64,000 bases of DNA from Proteus columbae (GCF_002777965.1 NZ_NGVR01000008.1:1-64000); one strand, 5' to 3'; positions 41,645 to 52,473 are shown, numbered from the stretch's first letter. Translations and numbers: made by a program. Notes: a model not told the origin generated them from the sequence alone.

Positions 41645-43963
41645 TTAAGGTTTAGGTATTGCCGTTCCCCATTCATCCCAATCTTTGGGTTCTTTATCAT
41701 TTAAAATGAAATTCTGTTCCTGTTTTGCTTTCGCTTGTAATGGTGTGGAAGGCGGTGTTGCAAAAGTGATCCCACCACGTATAAATTGCTTGAATGTACC
41801 ACTACGAATAACGCCGCCAGTTAAACCAAACGAGAAGTTATATCCAGATGAGAGCCAAAACTCTGTATTATTTCGAACAAGGTATTGGTATTTTTTACTA
41901 ATACGGATGTGAATTAATACTCTGTCAGACATGTTTCCTAGTTCAAGACCTGTTACGGCGCCAACCTCAAGACCACGGTAGTAAATTGGTGTACCAATTT
42001 GTACCGAACCCGCCTCAGTGGCATTTAATACGAGGTTTAATCCATCGAGATAGCGTGAATCTGTAATGTTAGATGTTTGCAATTCAAATTGTCGATATAC
42101 GCCACCATTGCCCGGTTCTGCTTTAATATAAGGTTGTATAAGTGAATCTAAGTTATCTAATCCTGATGCTGTTAATTCAGGAGTAACAACAGCGAAGCGA
42201 CTGCCTGATCTTGCAAAGGTTTTGACATAATCAGGGTAGAGAACAGCAGATACAGTTACTGCTTTTCTATCTGGTGAAAGGATTAATGATTCGACTTGCC
42301 CAATATCAATGCCTAAATAACGAATAGGCATTCCTTCAGAAAGTTTACTTGCATCATATGTTTTTAAAGTAATTTGAGCACCGATAGCTCGTGCGCTAGT
42401 TTCTGACGGATAGAGTTTGTAACGTGAAACGTTACTATTGATATTTTCGAAATTATCAAAACTAATTGCGCCTTTTAATGCACGATTTAGCGGTGTTGCT
42501 TCAACAGTTAACCCTGAGCCATTAACAGATACTTTAGCTGCACCTTCAGTCCAAAATACACTCTTTTCTGTGAGCAGATGGCGGTATTGTTTTGAAATAT
42601 AAACATCAATATCAAATTCATCCATTAAAGGTCGAACATCAGTAATTTCACCAACTTGAAATTGATGATAGAGAACCACTGACCCTTTTTGAATCCCAGG
42701 AAGGCTTGATGCTTTTAAAGTGAGTGTCACGGGTAACTCATTACCATTAACACTGGCTTTAGCAAAAAAATCGTTACGATAAAGGCGATACTGTTCTTTA
42801 GGTGTTCCTTTAGTACCTTGAATAAGGTGAATACCTCCTTCAAGCCATTCTTGAGGTGTCGCACCTTGAACTTCAATACCATTTAGACCCATATTGACGT
42901 TAATTCGGCTATTGGCAACAAATTTACTATTTTCATAAATATAATGTTTATATTCAGGGGCAATAATTGCATCAAAAATAACCCCATCATCACTCATATT
43001 ACGCTGAATGATTTGTCCAATAGTAATTCCTCTAAAAAGAATAGGTTGTCCTGCATCGACACCCCAACTTTCTTCACTGGTTAGCGAAATAATTAATCCA
43101 TCTTCGCCATATATTGCTTTACCTGCATCGACGGAGGTTGCTGATTGTAAAACGAATTGCTGGTTTTCTTGTGCGGGAGGGCTGTTTTCTGGAGAATCAA
43201 AAGCAATTGCGCCATTGATTAAAGCAGAAACACTTTCCATTTTTACTGATACGCCACTTTTTAAATTGAAATTACCTTGAAAGCCAGAGACGTTCCAGAA
43301 ATGGCTATCTTGGCGAATTAAGTGGGTATATTGTTTATCAATGCTAAGTTCAATAAAAATACCCTGATTATCGGGGCGAATCGCATAGCTATACACTTTA
43401 CCAACGGGAACTTGACGATAATAAACTTGAGAGTCAACATTGAGTGATCCCAATTTCTCTGTTGTTAATGTTATTAATTGCTGATTTTTATCAATATTAG
43501 CTTGAGGTCGAACTTCCTGAGCAATAAATTTAAACTGCTTTTCACCATCACCCGGTAACATGCTGATATAGTTACCACCAACTAAAGCATCTAGCCCAGA
43601 TACACCAGAAAGGCTGGCTTTAGGTGTAACTAACCAAAACTGTGTGTTCTTGCGCAGTGTAGTCGCGAGATCTTTGCGGATATCAGCTGTAACAATAACT
43701 CGACGTAAGTCATCGCTTAAAGTGACATCTTTAACAAGACCCACATCAACACCTTGATAGCGAATAGGTGTTCTGCCAGAGACAATTCCTGATGCGGATT
43801 GAAAATCAATCGTGATTTGTATGCCTTTATCTTGCCAATGTTGGAAAAGCAACCAACTAGCAATAAAAATGGCGATAACAGGGAGTAGCCAAAATGTCGA
43901 AATTTTACGCTTGCGGCGTATTTGGGCTTGTGTGTCCTGAACGTCGTTTTCTTCTTGTTGCAT
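41645..43963 (-). CDS. letB: LetB (YebT) MCE-domain lipid transport tunnel, six repeats
   Basis: About 772 residues from ATG 43963 (MQQEENDVQ; GGGA upstream), one N-terminal membrane helix (about 20-40), then tandem MCE domains. Six copies of the core motif can be counted: PIRYQGVDVG, VYYRQVPVG, PILFRGITIG, VVLYHQFQVG, PIRYLGIDIG and PIYYRGLEVG. E. coli LetB has seven and 877 residues, so one domain is missing and the tunnel would be shorter. LetB carries lipids between membranes together with LetA. It overlaps letA by about 60 bases. The longer frame to 44032 lies inside letA. Confidence 0.9.
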   Translation of the reverse strand: MQQEENDVQDTQAQIRRKRKISTFWLLPVIAIFIASWLLFQHWQDKGIQITIDFQSASGIVSGRTPIRYQGVDVGLVKDVTLSDDLRRVIVTADIRKDLATTLRKNTQFWLVTPKASLSGVSGLDALVGGNYISMLPGDGEKQFKFIAQEVRPQANIDKNQQLITLTTEKLGSLNVDSQVYYRQVPVGKVYSYAIRPDNQGIFIELSIDKQYTHLIRQDSHFWNVSGFQGNFNLKSGVSVKMESVSALINGAIAFDSPENSPPAQENQQFVLQSATSVDAGKAIYGEDGLIISLTSEESWGVDAGQPILFRGITIGQIIQRNMSDDGVIFDAIIAPEYKHYIYENSKFVANSRINVNMGLNGIEVQGATPQEWLEGGIHLIQGTKGTPKEQYRLYRNDFFAKASVNGNELPVTLTLKASSLPGIQKGSVVLYHQFQVGEITDVRPLMDEFDIDVYISKQYRHLLTEKSVFWTEGAAKVSVNGSGLTVEATPLNRALKGAISFDNFENINSNVSRYKLYPSETSARAIGAQITLKTYDASKLSEGMPIRYLGIDIGQVESLILSPDRKAVTVSAVLYPDYVKTFARSGSRFAVVTPELTASGLDNLDSLIQPYIKAEPGNGGVYRQFELQTSNITDSRYLDGLNLVLNATEAGSVQIGTPIYYRGLEVGAVTGLELGNMSDRVLIHIRISKKYQYLVRNNTEFWLSSGYNFSFGLTGGVIRSGTFKQFIRGGITFATPPSTPLQAKAKQEQNFILNDKEPKDWDEWGTAIPKP

Positions 43964-45161
43964 AAGTATCCCATAGTAAACGACTATCCAACCATTCAAC
44001 GGCAAGGATAGTAAGAATAACCGCAGTACCAAAATAAAAAGCCGCTGGCCCCATTGTGAAAGTCATCAATTGATCTCGATTAATTAATGACATCATCAAC
44101 CCAATCACAAAGAGATCAAGCATTGACCATCGTCCTATCCAAGAGACGAAACGATATAGTTTCATTCGAAGTAGGGGATCAATACGAATATTAAAATGAA
44201 TGCTTAATAATAAGCCCAGCATAATTATGATTTTGAAAAAAGGCACAAAAACACTGGCAATAAAAACAATAACCGCAATCGGAGTATTGCCTGAATTCAC
44301 TAAGGAAAGTACACCTGAAAAAATAGTGTCTTCACTACGCCGACCATTTAAATAGAAAATGGAAATAGGTAATAGATTTGCGGGTATTAATAAAATTATT
44401 GCAGAAATTAATGCCGCCCATGTTTTTTGTAAACTCATTGGCTGTCTTGGGGTATAGCAAGATTTACAACGTGGGCAGTGTGTTGATGGTGTTCTTTTAA
44501 AATGATAATGACAAGCGTGGCAAGTTGCAGGGCTTTTTTCTATTTCTTTTTGTGGATAAAAGCGTTGCCAAAGTTGGTCCATATTAATGTTAATTAGCAT
44601 TAATAAACTGAGTATCATTAAAGAAATAAAAGCAATTAGGCCATTGCCAATATAGACGGTTGCATAATCGCCTAATTTTATTGTTGCAACACCAAGCCCA
44701 ATCAAATAGACATCTAGCATTACCCATTCTTTTAATTTCCCTAACATTAATAAAACTGGGCGAAGATTAAGGCGTAAGCGGGATCCTAAATGGAGATATA
44801 AAATAGCGATGGGGAGGCTAAGTGGTGCAGCAATAGCACAAAAGGCTACCATCGTTGCTGTAAGAGGAGAGCCTTGCTCTGACATCATGCGAATACCATC
44901 AAGCACATTCGCCGTTATCATCGTGCCTAATAGATGAATTTTAATTAGTGGTTGAGTAAATGCTATTGATGCCAAAATAAGCATTGTAATAGAGAGAATA
45001 AGTAGACGAGTTAATGACCAATATCGATAAGATGCGAGTTTGGCTTGGCAACGTGGGCAATAAGCATCCTCTCCACGCTTTAAGGCAAGGGGTAGTGTCA
45101 CGAGGTGATCACACTCCTGACAGCGTATTGATTTTTTTTCCTTTGTTGCGATATTGTTCAC
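43905..45161 (-). CDS. letA: LetA (YebS, PqiA family) inner-membrane partner of LetB
   Basis: 418 residues. Two zinc ribbons are visible, RCQECDHLVTLP with YCPRCQAKL near the N-terminus and TCHACHYHFKR with HCPRCKSCY at about residue 215. Each is followed by a four-helix membrane domain, the tandem PqiA layout. LetA is thought to load lipids into the LetB tunnel. The gene is first of the letAB operon, with divergent msrC upstream. Confidence 0.93.
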   Translation of the reverse strand: MNNIATKEKKSIRCQECDHLVTLPLALKRGEDAYCPRCQAKLASYRYWSLTRLLILSITMLILASIAFTQPLIKIHLLGTMITANVLDGIRMMSEQGSPLTATMVAFCAIAAPLSLPIAILYLHLGSRLRLNLRPVLLMLGKLKEWVMLDVYLIGLGVATIKLGDYATVYIGNGLIAFISLMILSLLMLININMDQLWQRFYPQKEIEKSPATCHACHYHFKRTPSTHCPRCKSCYTPRQPMSLQKTWAALISAIILLIPANLLPISIFYLNGRRSEDTIFSGVLSLVNSGNTPIAVIVFIASVFVPFFKIIIMLGLLLSIHFNIRIDPLLRMKLYRFVSWIGRWSMLDLFVIGLMMSLINRDQLMTFTMGPAAFYFGTAVILTILAVEWLDSRLLWDTYATRRKRRSGHTSPNTPQA

Positions 45162-45436
45162 TATGTTGCTCGTTAATTCGCCTAAGTTGGTTTTCTCAAG
45201 AGTTATCGTTTGATTAAGTTAAAAAAAAGTACCTATACTCAATGGTTCACAAGTTATCATTTTTATTATATTTATGCCTTTCATTTTACAATACAAAGTG
45301 TCTGATTTTTTTTGTGGGTGTTAAGGGGATATTATCTTTTTTTTACCCCATTCTTGAAAATGGAGTATTCAACCTCAAGATAAAATAGGCTAAATTACGA
45401 GTATGTTATCTATTTTAGTTACGCAAATAGGGTTTA

Positions 45437-45937
45437 ATGATGCCAAAATCGCTTTTTTATCAGGAACTCACTGATAATTTGTCAGCCTTGTTGTCTGGTG
45501 AAAATGATCTTATTGCATCACTTGCTAATACCAGCGCGCTGCTTTACGAGAAGTTAGATACGATAAATTGGGTTGGGTTTTATCTTAATGATGGTGATTC
45601 ATTAGTCCTTGGCCCATTTCAAGGCAAAATTGCTTGTGTCAGAATAGGTTTTGGGAAAGGAGTTTGCGGAACTGCATACTCTGAAAACAGAATTTTAAGA
45701 GTAAGTGACGTTCACCAATTTAGTGGTCATATTGCTTGTGACAGTGCAAGCCAGTCTGAAATTGTTCTACCTTTAGAAGTAAATGGACAAATTATCGGCG
45801 TTCTCGATATTGATAGCCCTATTTTTGATCGTTTTGATAAAAAAGATGAAAATGGGCTTAAAGCGTTGTGTGACGTGCTCTGCGAGCATTTAAAAACTTG
45901 TCATACAGCAAAATATTGTGAATTTTGTGTAAGTTAA
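45437..45937 (+). CDS. msrC: Free methionine-(R)-sulfoxide reductase MsrC
   Basis: 166 residues, a single GAF domain. INWVGFYL, the loop IGFGKGVCGTAYSE, HIACDSASQSEIVLPL and IGVLDIDSPIFDRF carry the three catalytic cysteines in the fRMsr pattern. The enzyme reduces free Met-R-sulfoxide with thioredoxin. It is divergent from letA and precedes proQ as in E. coli (yebR). Either of two adjacent ATGs can be the start. Confidence 0.94.
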   Translation: MMPKSLFYQELTDNLSALLSGENDLIASLANTSALLYEKLDTINWVGFYLNDGDSLVLGPFQGKIACVRIGFGKGVCGTAYSENRILRVSDVHQFSGHIACDSASQSEIVLPLEVNGQIIGVLDIDSPIFDRFDKKDENGLKALCDVLCEHLKTCHTAKYCEFCVS

Positions 45938-46032
45938 CAGGCGTTTGCCATAGAAATTGTTGGCAACACTATTATAATGTCGCTTGTTCATGCCTGCGCT
46001 GGTTGGCAAAACCGTTGTAATCAGGAAATTTC

Positions 46033-46728
46033 ATGGAAAATCAACCTAAGTTGAATAGTAGTAAAGAAATCATCGCTTTTTTAGCTGAACGTTTCCCTAA
46101 GTGTTTTATCGCTGAGGGCGAAGCTCGCCCTTTGAAAGTTGGCATTTTTCAAGATCTTGTTGAAGTTCTAAAAGATGAAACTCAACTGAGTAAAACACAG
46201 TTACGTTCGGCATTACGCTTATATACCTCAAGTTGGCGCTACCTTTATGGAGTTAAAGAAGGAGCAAAACGTGTCGATTTGAATGGTAATGACTGCGGCG
46301 AACTGGAAGCTGAGCATATTGAACATGCTCGTACACAATTAGCAGAAGCTAAGGCGCGCGTTCAAGCTCAGAGAGCAGAACAACGTGCTAAGAAGCGCGA
46401 AGCTGAAGGTGATAAGGAGACCAGCAAACGTCCGGCAGCGAAAAAGCCAAATAATACACGTCGTCAGCCACCTAAAGAGGGTGAAAAACGGCAGCCTCGT
46501 CCTCAAAAAGCGACTCAAGCACCTCGTAAAGCACCACCACGCCAAAATACTGAAAAGTTAATTCCAGTGAAAGACACATCAGTTCTTACTGTTGGTCAAT
46601 CGCTGAAAGTTAACGTTGGTAGCAGCGTGATGGACGCGACAGTGCTAGAGATAGCGAAAGAGGGTGTACGTGTACAATTGCCTAACGGTTTGGCAATGAA
46701 TGTACGCACGGAACATTTAAAGTTCTGA
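46033..46728 (+). CDS. proQ: RNA chaperone ProQ
   Basis: 231 residues. The N-terminal FinO domain (about 1-115: [30 protein letters not shown]) is followed by a basic, low-complexity linker rich in Lys, Arg, Gln and Pro (about 116-175), and a C-terminal Tudor-like domain ([20 protein letters not shown]). ProQ binds structured 3' ends of sRNAs and mRNAs. The prc gene follows after 19 bases and is probably co-transcribed. Confidence 0.96.
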   Translation: MENQPKLNSSKEIIAFLAERFPKCFIAEGEARPLKVGIFQDLVEVLKDETQLSKTQLRSALRLYTSSWRYLYGVKEGAKRVDLNGNDCGELEAEHIEHARTQLAEAKARVQAQRAEQRAKKREAEGDKETSKRPAAKKPNNTRRQPPKEGEKRQPRPQKATQAPRKAPPRQNTEKLIPVKDTSVLTVGQSLKVNVGSSVMDATVLEIAKEGVRVQLPNGLAMNVRTEHLKF

Positions 46729-46747
46729 TACGGAGGCCAACCAGAGC

Positions 46748-48808
46748 ATGAACAAACTTTTAAATGTGGCTTTTGCAATCGGATTAACGTTAACAGGCAC
46801 TTCTGTTGTGATGGCTGAGAAACCAGCCACCCCAGCAATGGTAACTATTGATCAGTTACCCGAATTAAAGCAAGAGCCACAGCATTCCACTGTGAGCGAG
46901 CGAGTAACCTCTCGTTTTGAACGCTCTCATTACCGTCAGTTCTCGCTAGATGCGAGCTTTTCTGAAAAGATTTTTAATCGCTATCTTAATTTATTAGATT
47001 ATAGCCACAATGTGTTGCTAGCATCAGATATTGCCCAATTTGATAAAGAAAAAACCCAAGTAGGTGAATATCTGAAAAAAGGTGAGCTTCAGCCCCTTTA
47101 TGATCTTTTTAATTTAGCGCAAAAAAGGCGTTTTGAACGTTTCCAATACGCCTTAAACCGCCTAGATAAACCCATGGATTTAACTAGCCAAGACAAGTTT
47201 GAGTTAGATAGAACAAAAGCACCATGGCCGCAAACTCAAGCTGAGCTAGATAAACTTTGGGATGAAAAAGTAAAATATGATTGGTTAACGCTGAAATTAT
47301 CTGAAAAAACAGATAGTGAAGTTAAAGAGACACTCACTAAACGTTATAAAGCTGCGTTACGTCGTCAAACGCAAAGCCAAAGCGAAGATGTTTTCCAAAT
47401 CATTATGTCGGCATTCGCCCGCGAAATTGACCCTCATACAAGTTATCTATCACCAAGAAATACTGAAGCCTTTGATTCTGAAATGAGCCTATCTTTAGAA
47501 GGCATTGGTGCTGTATTACAGATGGATGATGATTACCCTATGATCAACTCTATGGTAACCGGTGGTCCGGCTGCAAAAAGTAAAGAGTTGAAAGTTGGAG
47601 ATAAAATTATTGCAGTAGGGCAACAAAATAAAGCGATGGTTGATGTTGTCGGCTGGCGACTTGATGATATTGTTGCTTTGATTAAAGGACCGAAAGGTAG
47701 CCAAGTAAAATTAGAAGTTATTTCTGATGAGAAAGGCGCTAAACCAAGAACAATCACTTTAGTTAGAGAGCAAATCCGTTTAGAAGACAGAGCTGTTAAG
47801 CTAACTGAAAAAGTGATTAACGGTGATAAAGTTGCAATCTTGGATATTCCAAGCTTCTATGTTGGTTTAACCAATGATGTAAAAACACAGTTACAAAAAG
47901 TGGCGAAAGATAATGTTTCATCTTTAGTCATTGATTTGCGCGGTAACGGTGGTGGTGCATTAACAGAGGCGATTTCACTTTCAGGATTATTTATTCCAAG
48001 TGGTCCCGTTGTGCAAGTCAGAGATAACAATGGTCGTGTGCGACAAGATTTCGATAAAGATGATGTTGTGTATTATAAAGGGCCACTGGTTGTTATCGTA
48101 AATCGCTTTAGTGCTTCTGCCTCTGAAATTTTTGCTGCTGCAATGCAAGACTACGGACGCGCGTTAATTGTAGGTGAGCAAACGTTCGGTAAAGGAACAG
48201 TTCAGCAATACCGCCCATTAACCCGTGTTTACGATCAAATGCTAAGCCCTGATTGGCCTGGTTTAGGTTCAGTTCAATACACTATTCAAAAATTCTATCG
48301 AATTAATGGTGGTAGTACTCAACTTAAAGGGGTAACACCTGATTTGTTGTTACCAAGCTTTGATAGTGCTGAAATGGGTGAAAGTTTTGAAGATAATGCA
48401 TTGCCTTGGGATAGTATTTCTCCAGCAAGCTATCAGTTATCTGAGTATTCAGACAAGCTGAAAGCGGCGTTAGCACCGTTAACTGAACAGCATACTAAGC
48501 GTATTGCAAATGACAGAGAGTTTTCATACATCTTTGCTGATATTCAGCGTTATAACGATGCTAAAGCAAAAGGTGAAGATAAATTTGTTATCTTAAACTT
48601 TGCTGAAAGAGAGAAAGAAAACAAAGAGCTTGAAGCCATTAAATTAAACCGCATTAATGAGCGTTTTAAATTAGAGGGTAAGCCTGCGTTGAAATCACTC
48701 GATGATTTGCCTAAGGATTATGAGGGGCCAGATCCTTATTTAGATGAAACTGCTAAAATTGCAGTTGATCTCTCAAAAGTGCTTAAGCCTAAGAAATTAT
48801 TAAATTAA
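46748..48808 (+). CDS. prc: Tail-specific carboxy-terminal protease Prc (Tsp)
   Basis: 686 residues: signal peptide ending VMA-EK (about residue 24), N-terminal domain, a PDZ domain (GIGAVLQMDDDYPMINSM, GPAAKSKELKVGDKIIAVG) and the S41 peptidase core. The Ser/Lys dyad is in NRFSASASEIFAAAMQDYG and GEQTFGKGTVQQYR. Prc degrades SsrA-like and misfolded periplasmic proteins and, with NlpI, murein hydrolases. GGAGG precedes the ATG. The gene ends in a strong terminator. Confidence 0.96.
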   Translation: MNKLLNVAFAIGLTLTGTSVVMAEKPATPAMVTIDQLPELKQEPQHSTVSERVTSRFERSHYRQFSLDASFSEKIFNRYLNLLDYSHNVLLASDIAQFDKEKTQVGEYLKKGELQPLYDLFNLAQKRRFERFQYALNRLDKPMDLTSQDKFELDRTKAPWPQTQAELDKLWDEKVKYDWLTLKLSEKTDSEVKETLTKRYKAALRRQTQSQSEDVFQIIMSAFAREIDPHTSYLSPRNTEAFDSEMSLSLEGIGAVLQMDDDYPMINSMVTGGPAAKSKELKVGDKIIAVGQQNKAMVDVVGWRLDDIVALIKGPKGSQVKLEVISDEKGAKPRTITLVREQIRLEDRAVKLTEKVINGDKVAILDIPSFYVGLTNDVKTQLQKVAKDNVSSLVIDLRGNGGGALTEAISLSGLFIPSGPVVQVRDNNGRVRQDFDKDDVVYYKGPLVVIVNRFSASASEIFAAAMQDYGRALIVGEQTFGKGTVQQYRPLTRVYDQMLSPDWPGLGSVQYTIQKFYRINGGSTQLKGVTPDLLLPSFDSAEMGESFEDNALPWDSISPASYQLSEYSDKLKAALAPLTEQHTKRIANDREFSYIFADIQRYNDAKAKGEDKFVILNFAEREKENKELEAIKLNRINERFKLEGKPALKSLDDLPKDYEGPDPYLDETAKIAVDLSKVLKPKKLLN

Positions 48809-48839
48809 GTTATCAGTTATAACAACAGAGACTTAAATT

Positions 48840-48880
48840 AACCCCCCAATAGTTGGATAACCAATTGCTGGGGGGTTTTT
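48840..48880 (+). terminator. Terminator of proQ-prc
   Basis: AACCCCCCAA and TTGCTGGGGGGTTTTT form a very GC-rich stem 31 bases after the prc stop. Confidence 0.9.
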
Positions 48881-49720
48881 ATATTTATATTAATCGAGAT
48901 ATAAAATTATCATTGCCAATCAATGTTTATCAGGCTTTTTATCAAAAATCCTTTTAAGAAAACCAATAATATCTTCTTGAATGGAACCCTTCATATTTTT
49001 AGTTATTCACTATATTAAGTTACCAGTAATATAAATAATTATTAATAGATGGATATTTGAATTTTACTTTATGTAACTTAATTTTTAATCCGAAATATAT
49101 CTCGAATAAGTTTTGTAAGCTATAAGAGAGAATACTAGGTTAATTTTTAGATAAGAAGTGAGTTTCTTATTTAATAAGTGGAATGAAAAGATAAAGGAAT
49201 TATTTATTGTGATTAAGATCTCATTTGATAGCATGTCTATTGCAATAAATGTAACATGTTGTGACAATGATCTCTAAAGCTGACATAAGATTACTATAGT
49301 ATACAGATTATGAAATATTTGCGTCATTTTTGGATATTGACGCGTTAGCTAAAATCTTACCTAAATGATGAGTTATCTTTATTCTATGAGTTCAAAATGT
49401 ATTTTTAGAGCAACACATTATAACTAAAATAATATATTTTCAGAGTAAGGTTCTCTACGTAAGGGATAATGACTAAAGGCAAATAACCTATAATTTGCTT
49501 ATAGGTTTTTATTGCAAAAAATAAGTAAATATAAATATGGTGAGATATCCATATTGGATTTTTTATGCCAGAAAATGACTCTATTGCTTGAAAATGGTGC
49601 AACTATAAATTTAATCAAAGGTTATTTTTTAGCTAAATAAAGAAATGGTGTTTTATTAAACTTGCTGAATATAAGTCAGCATAACTTAATTCAAATATTT
49701 ATTAACCAGGTTGCATTAAG
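48881..49720. other. 840-base gene-free region between prc and OprD-like porin
   Basis: AT-rich. The only item of note is a 24-codon minus-strand frame at 48920-48994 (MKGSIQEDIIGFLKRIFDKK) with an amphipathic pattern but no clear ribosome binding site. Frames at 49085 and 49405 are low-complexity shadows. The last 150 bases carry the porin promoter region with TTGTGACAATGATCT at about 49258 as a possible half CRP site. Confidence 0.4.
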
Positions 49721-51073
49721 ATGAAAGTAAAAAAAATAGTATTGTTTATGCTATCTCCTTGTTTCTTAGCGGTAAGCGCTGCTAATGCTGCGAATTGGGA
49801 AGACTCAATTAAAGAAAGCGCATTTATTTCAGATTCAGAACTCGAACTTTCTACAATTAATATGTGGAAATACTTGAAAACTGAAAACCGTTTTGATAAA
49901 GAAGAGCAACGCTACAGAAAGCAAGTTGCTAATGCTTGGGGTCAAAACTTCCAAGCTGATTTTAAATCAGGTTATTTAGGTGGCATTCTAGGATTTGATG
50001 TCTCTTATTATGGTGGTATCAAATTAGGCGCAAGTAAAGACTTCGCCTCTCGTGCAATCTTATATAATGATGATGGCGAAGCAAAAGGCTATAACAAAAT
50101 TGGTCAACGTTTTGCAAAAGTTAAATTCGATTTAGATCCTGTATTAATTAACGGTAAAGCCGGTTGGTTTACTCTGAAAAATACGGGTATTTTCTCTAAC
50201 TCACAACGTTTATCATTAAACAGCTATAATGGTTATGCAACTAATACGGCAATGGGCGACTGGAGCTTAGATTTACTGTTCCTTGACGGAAAAGTAATGC
50301 GTCGTGATAGCCCAAATATCGACAGAATGTATTTCAGCGATGGTAATGGCGTTAGACATAATATCGATCATGTTCTTACCGGTGGCATTAACTACAACTC
50401 CAAACCGTTAAAAGTATTTTATTTCTATGGTCAAGCGGATGATGTATTCCGTCAACAAGGTTTAGAAGCAAAATATAAATTAACTTCAGATGTTACTGTT
50501 GGTGGTGTTGTTTATTATCATGACTATGGTAGTGATGGTAAACGTACATTAAGTGATGCCAATAAGGGTAAACGTAACTTTGATAAGGACGCATGGCACT
50601 TTGCAGGTATTATGGAATGGCGTATTCCAGAGTCACCATGGACATTACGTACAGGTGTGACGTATACCGATGCTGAAAAAGCTAATGGTGTTGGTCAATT
50701 TGCTCGTAACCCAATTGGTAATACCCGTGGACGCTTTAACTCACCAGCTTACGCAGATATCGACTATGTACGTGATGGTGAAGTTATGGGGGCATTGGAA
50801 GCTGAATACAGAATTAGCAAAGAACTGTCTGTTGGTGCACGTACCAACTATAGTGAATTCAGCTATTCTGGCGAAAGATTAAAACAAGGACAGTTTGGTT
50901 TATTTAGCTACTGGAAACCAACCGCGAATCTTTCTGTTTCTTTAAGCGGTGGTATCGGCTGGCACCACCAGCAAGAAAACGACTATACCACACCAAAACT
51001 TTATGATGGACACTCACAAAGAGCTCACTCATTATCAGGCTCTATGACAACCACATATCGCTTCAAAATGTAA
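49721..51073 (+). CDS. OprD-family outer-membrane porin
   Basis: 450 residues. The signal peptide ends ANA-AN (about residue 23). The mature part has alternating beta-strand patterns and the OprD hallmarks GQNFQADFKSGYLGGILGFDVSYYGG (two segments) near the N-terminus and SNSQRLSLNSYNGY, ending in the aromatic TTTYRFKM. OprD-type 18-stranded channels take up specific small substrates such as amino acids, aromatic acids or chitosugars (ChiP). The substrate cannot be told. CAGG lies before the ATG. It is monocistronic with a hairpin after it. Confidence 0.85.
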   Translation: MKVKKIVLFMLSPCFLAVSAANAANWEDSIKESAFISDSELELSTINMWKYLKTENRFDKEEQRYRKQVANAWGQNFQADFKSGYLGGILGFDVSYYGGIKLGASKDFASRAILYNDDGEAKGYNKIGQRFAKVKFDLDPVLINGKAGWFTLKNTGIFSNSQRLSLNSYNGYATNTAMGDWSLDLLFLDGKVMRRDSPNIDRMYFSDGNGVRHNIDHVLTGGINYNSKPLKVFYFYGQADDVFRQQGLEAKYKLTSDVTVGGVVYYHDYGSDGKRTLSDANKGKRNFDKDAWHFAGIMEWRIPESPWTLRTGVTYTDAEKANGVGQFARNPIGNTRGRFNSPAYADIDYVRDGEVMGALEAEYRISKELSVGARTNYSEFSYSGERLKQGQFGLFSYWKPTANLSVSLSGGIGWHHQQENDYTTPKLYDGHSQRAHSLSGSMTTTYRFKM

Positions 51074-51108
51074 TTTATAGCGTTAATTGAGCTTATTGCT
51101 TATATCAG

Positions 51109-51141
51109 ATGCACGACTTGCATACGTTGTGAGTCGTGCAT
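51109..51141 (+). terminator. Hairpin after OprD-like gene
   Basis: ATGCACGACT / AGTCGTGCAT ten-base perfect stem, but no T run follows, so termination is possible rather than sure. The remainder to 51509 is the htpX upstream region with nothing else recognised. Confidence 0.5.
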
Positions 51142-51509
51142 AAAAGCACAGAGATAGTTGCCCTATCGATTATTGTAAATGATGGAGTCTGTATACTAAT
51201 TTATGTTGCTTTATATGATAAACCCATTGTTATGACATTAAACAATACCAGCCTTTCTTAAATAAATTCCTTTCGTTCGACAAAACAGAAAATTCATATC
51301 ATCTATATCTATTATCAATCTCACTTTATACTTAAGTTTTAAATGATGCCTAATATTAGGTGTTCACTGGCTATTTTTTTTATCAAAATGTAAAGTTATA
51401 TCGTTTTTAATATTAAATAAGTTAAAAGGCTTGATAAAATCTAAAAAAGCCTTATTTATAAGACAGTTTTAGCAATGTGATAATTAGATAAAATAGGAAC
51501 AGTATCAAT

Positions 51510-52388
51510 ATGATGAGAATTGCTTTATTCCTGTTAACAAACTTAGCCGTTATGTTTGTTTTTGGGATCATCTTATCTTTAACAGGTATACAAGGTCGTA
51601 GTGTTCAAGGCTTGATGATCATGGCGGGCTTATTTGGCTTTGGTGGTGCATTCATTTCACTATTAATGTCAAAATGGATGGCATTACGTTCAGTGGGTGG
51701 TCAAGTTATCGAAAACCCAACTTCAGAAGTAGAGCGTTGGTTATTAGATACGGTAAGACGCCAATCTGAACAAGTCGGTATTAAAATGCCACAAGTGGCA
51801 ATTTATGATGCGCCTGATATTAATGCGTTTGCGACAGGTGCTCGTCGTGATGCTTCGCTGGTGGCTGTGAGTACGGGGTTGTTAGCCAGTATGAGCCGTG
51901 ATGAAGCAGAAGCGGTTATTGCCCACGAAATTAGCCATGTCGCTAATGGTGATATGATTACCATGACCTTACTGCAAGGTGTTGTGAATACCTTCGTTAT
52001 CTTTATTTCTCGTATCATTGCTCAATTTGTTGCTAACTTTATCTCTAATGATGAAGAGAGTGAAAATAGCAATGGAAACCCATGGGTCTATATGGGTGTT
52101 TCAATGGTTCTGGAAATTGTATTCGGTATTCTTGCCAGCATTATTACAATGTGGTTTTCTCGTTATCGTGAATTCCATGCGGATGCCGGTTCTGCAAAGC
52201 TTGTTGGTCGTGAGAAAATGATAGCTGCATTACAACGTTTGAAAACGAGTTATGAGCCTCAAGAAGAAAGTAGCATGATGGCTTTCTGTATTAATGGCCG
52301 TAATAAGTCATTCAGCGAGTTATTTTTATCTCACCCGCCATTAGATAAGCGTATTGAAGCACTGCGTAACGGTGAGTATTTGAAATAA
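51510..52388 (+). CDS. htpX: Membrane zinc metalloprotease HtpX
   Basis: 292 residues beginning [15 protein letters not shown] as in E. coli. It has two N-terminal and two central membrane helices, and the catalytic HEISH motif at about residues 139-143 with the third ligand Glu in [14 protein letters not shown]. It degrades damaged inner-membrane proteins with FtsH and is part of the Cpx response in E. coli. It lies near prc, as in other enterobacteria, but here the OprD-like gene is in between. Confidence 0.96.
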   Translation: MMRIALFLLTNLAVMFVFGIILSLTGIQGRSVQGLMIMAGLFGFGGAFISLLMSKWMALRSVGGQVIENPTSEVERWLLDTVRRQSEQVGIKMPQVAIYDAPDINAFATGARRDASLVAVSTGLLASMSRDEAEAVIAHEISHVANGDMITMTLLQGVVNTFVIFISRIIAQFVANFISNDEESENSNGNPWVYMGVSMVLEIVFGILASIITMWFSRYREFHADAGSAKLVGREKMIAALQRLKTSYEPQEESSMMAFCINGRNKSFSELFLSHPPLDKRIEALRNGEYLK

Positions 52389-52420
52389 GATTGAGGGTTT
52401 AATCGCGAACTCTCAAATTA

Positions 52421-52457
52421 AAGCGCTCAATATGAAAGTATTGAGCGCTTCTTATTT
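52421..52457. terminator. Terminator of htpX
   Basis: AAGCGCTCAATA / TATTGAGCGCTT, six-base loop, T-rich tail; also usable by the convergent minus-strand gene. Confidence 0.88.
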
Positions 52458-52473
52458 ATGAAGAATAGGGGAT

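Noticed and set aside
49085-49602. Two minus-strand frames of 60-65 codons before the porin
   Set aside because: Low-complexity AT-rich frames without start signals.
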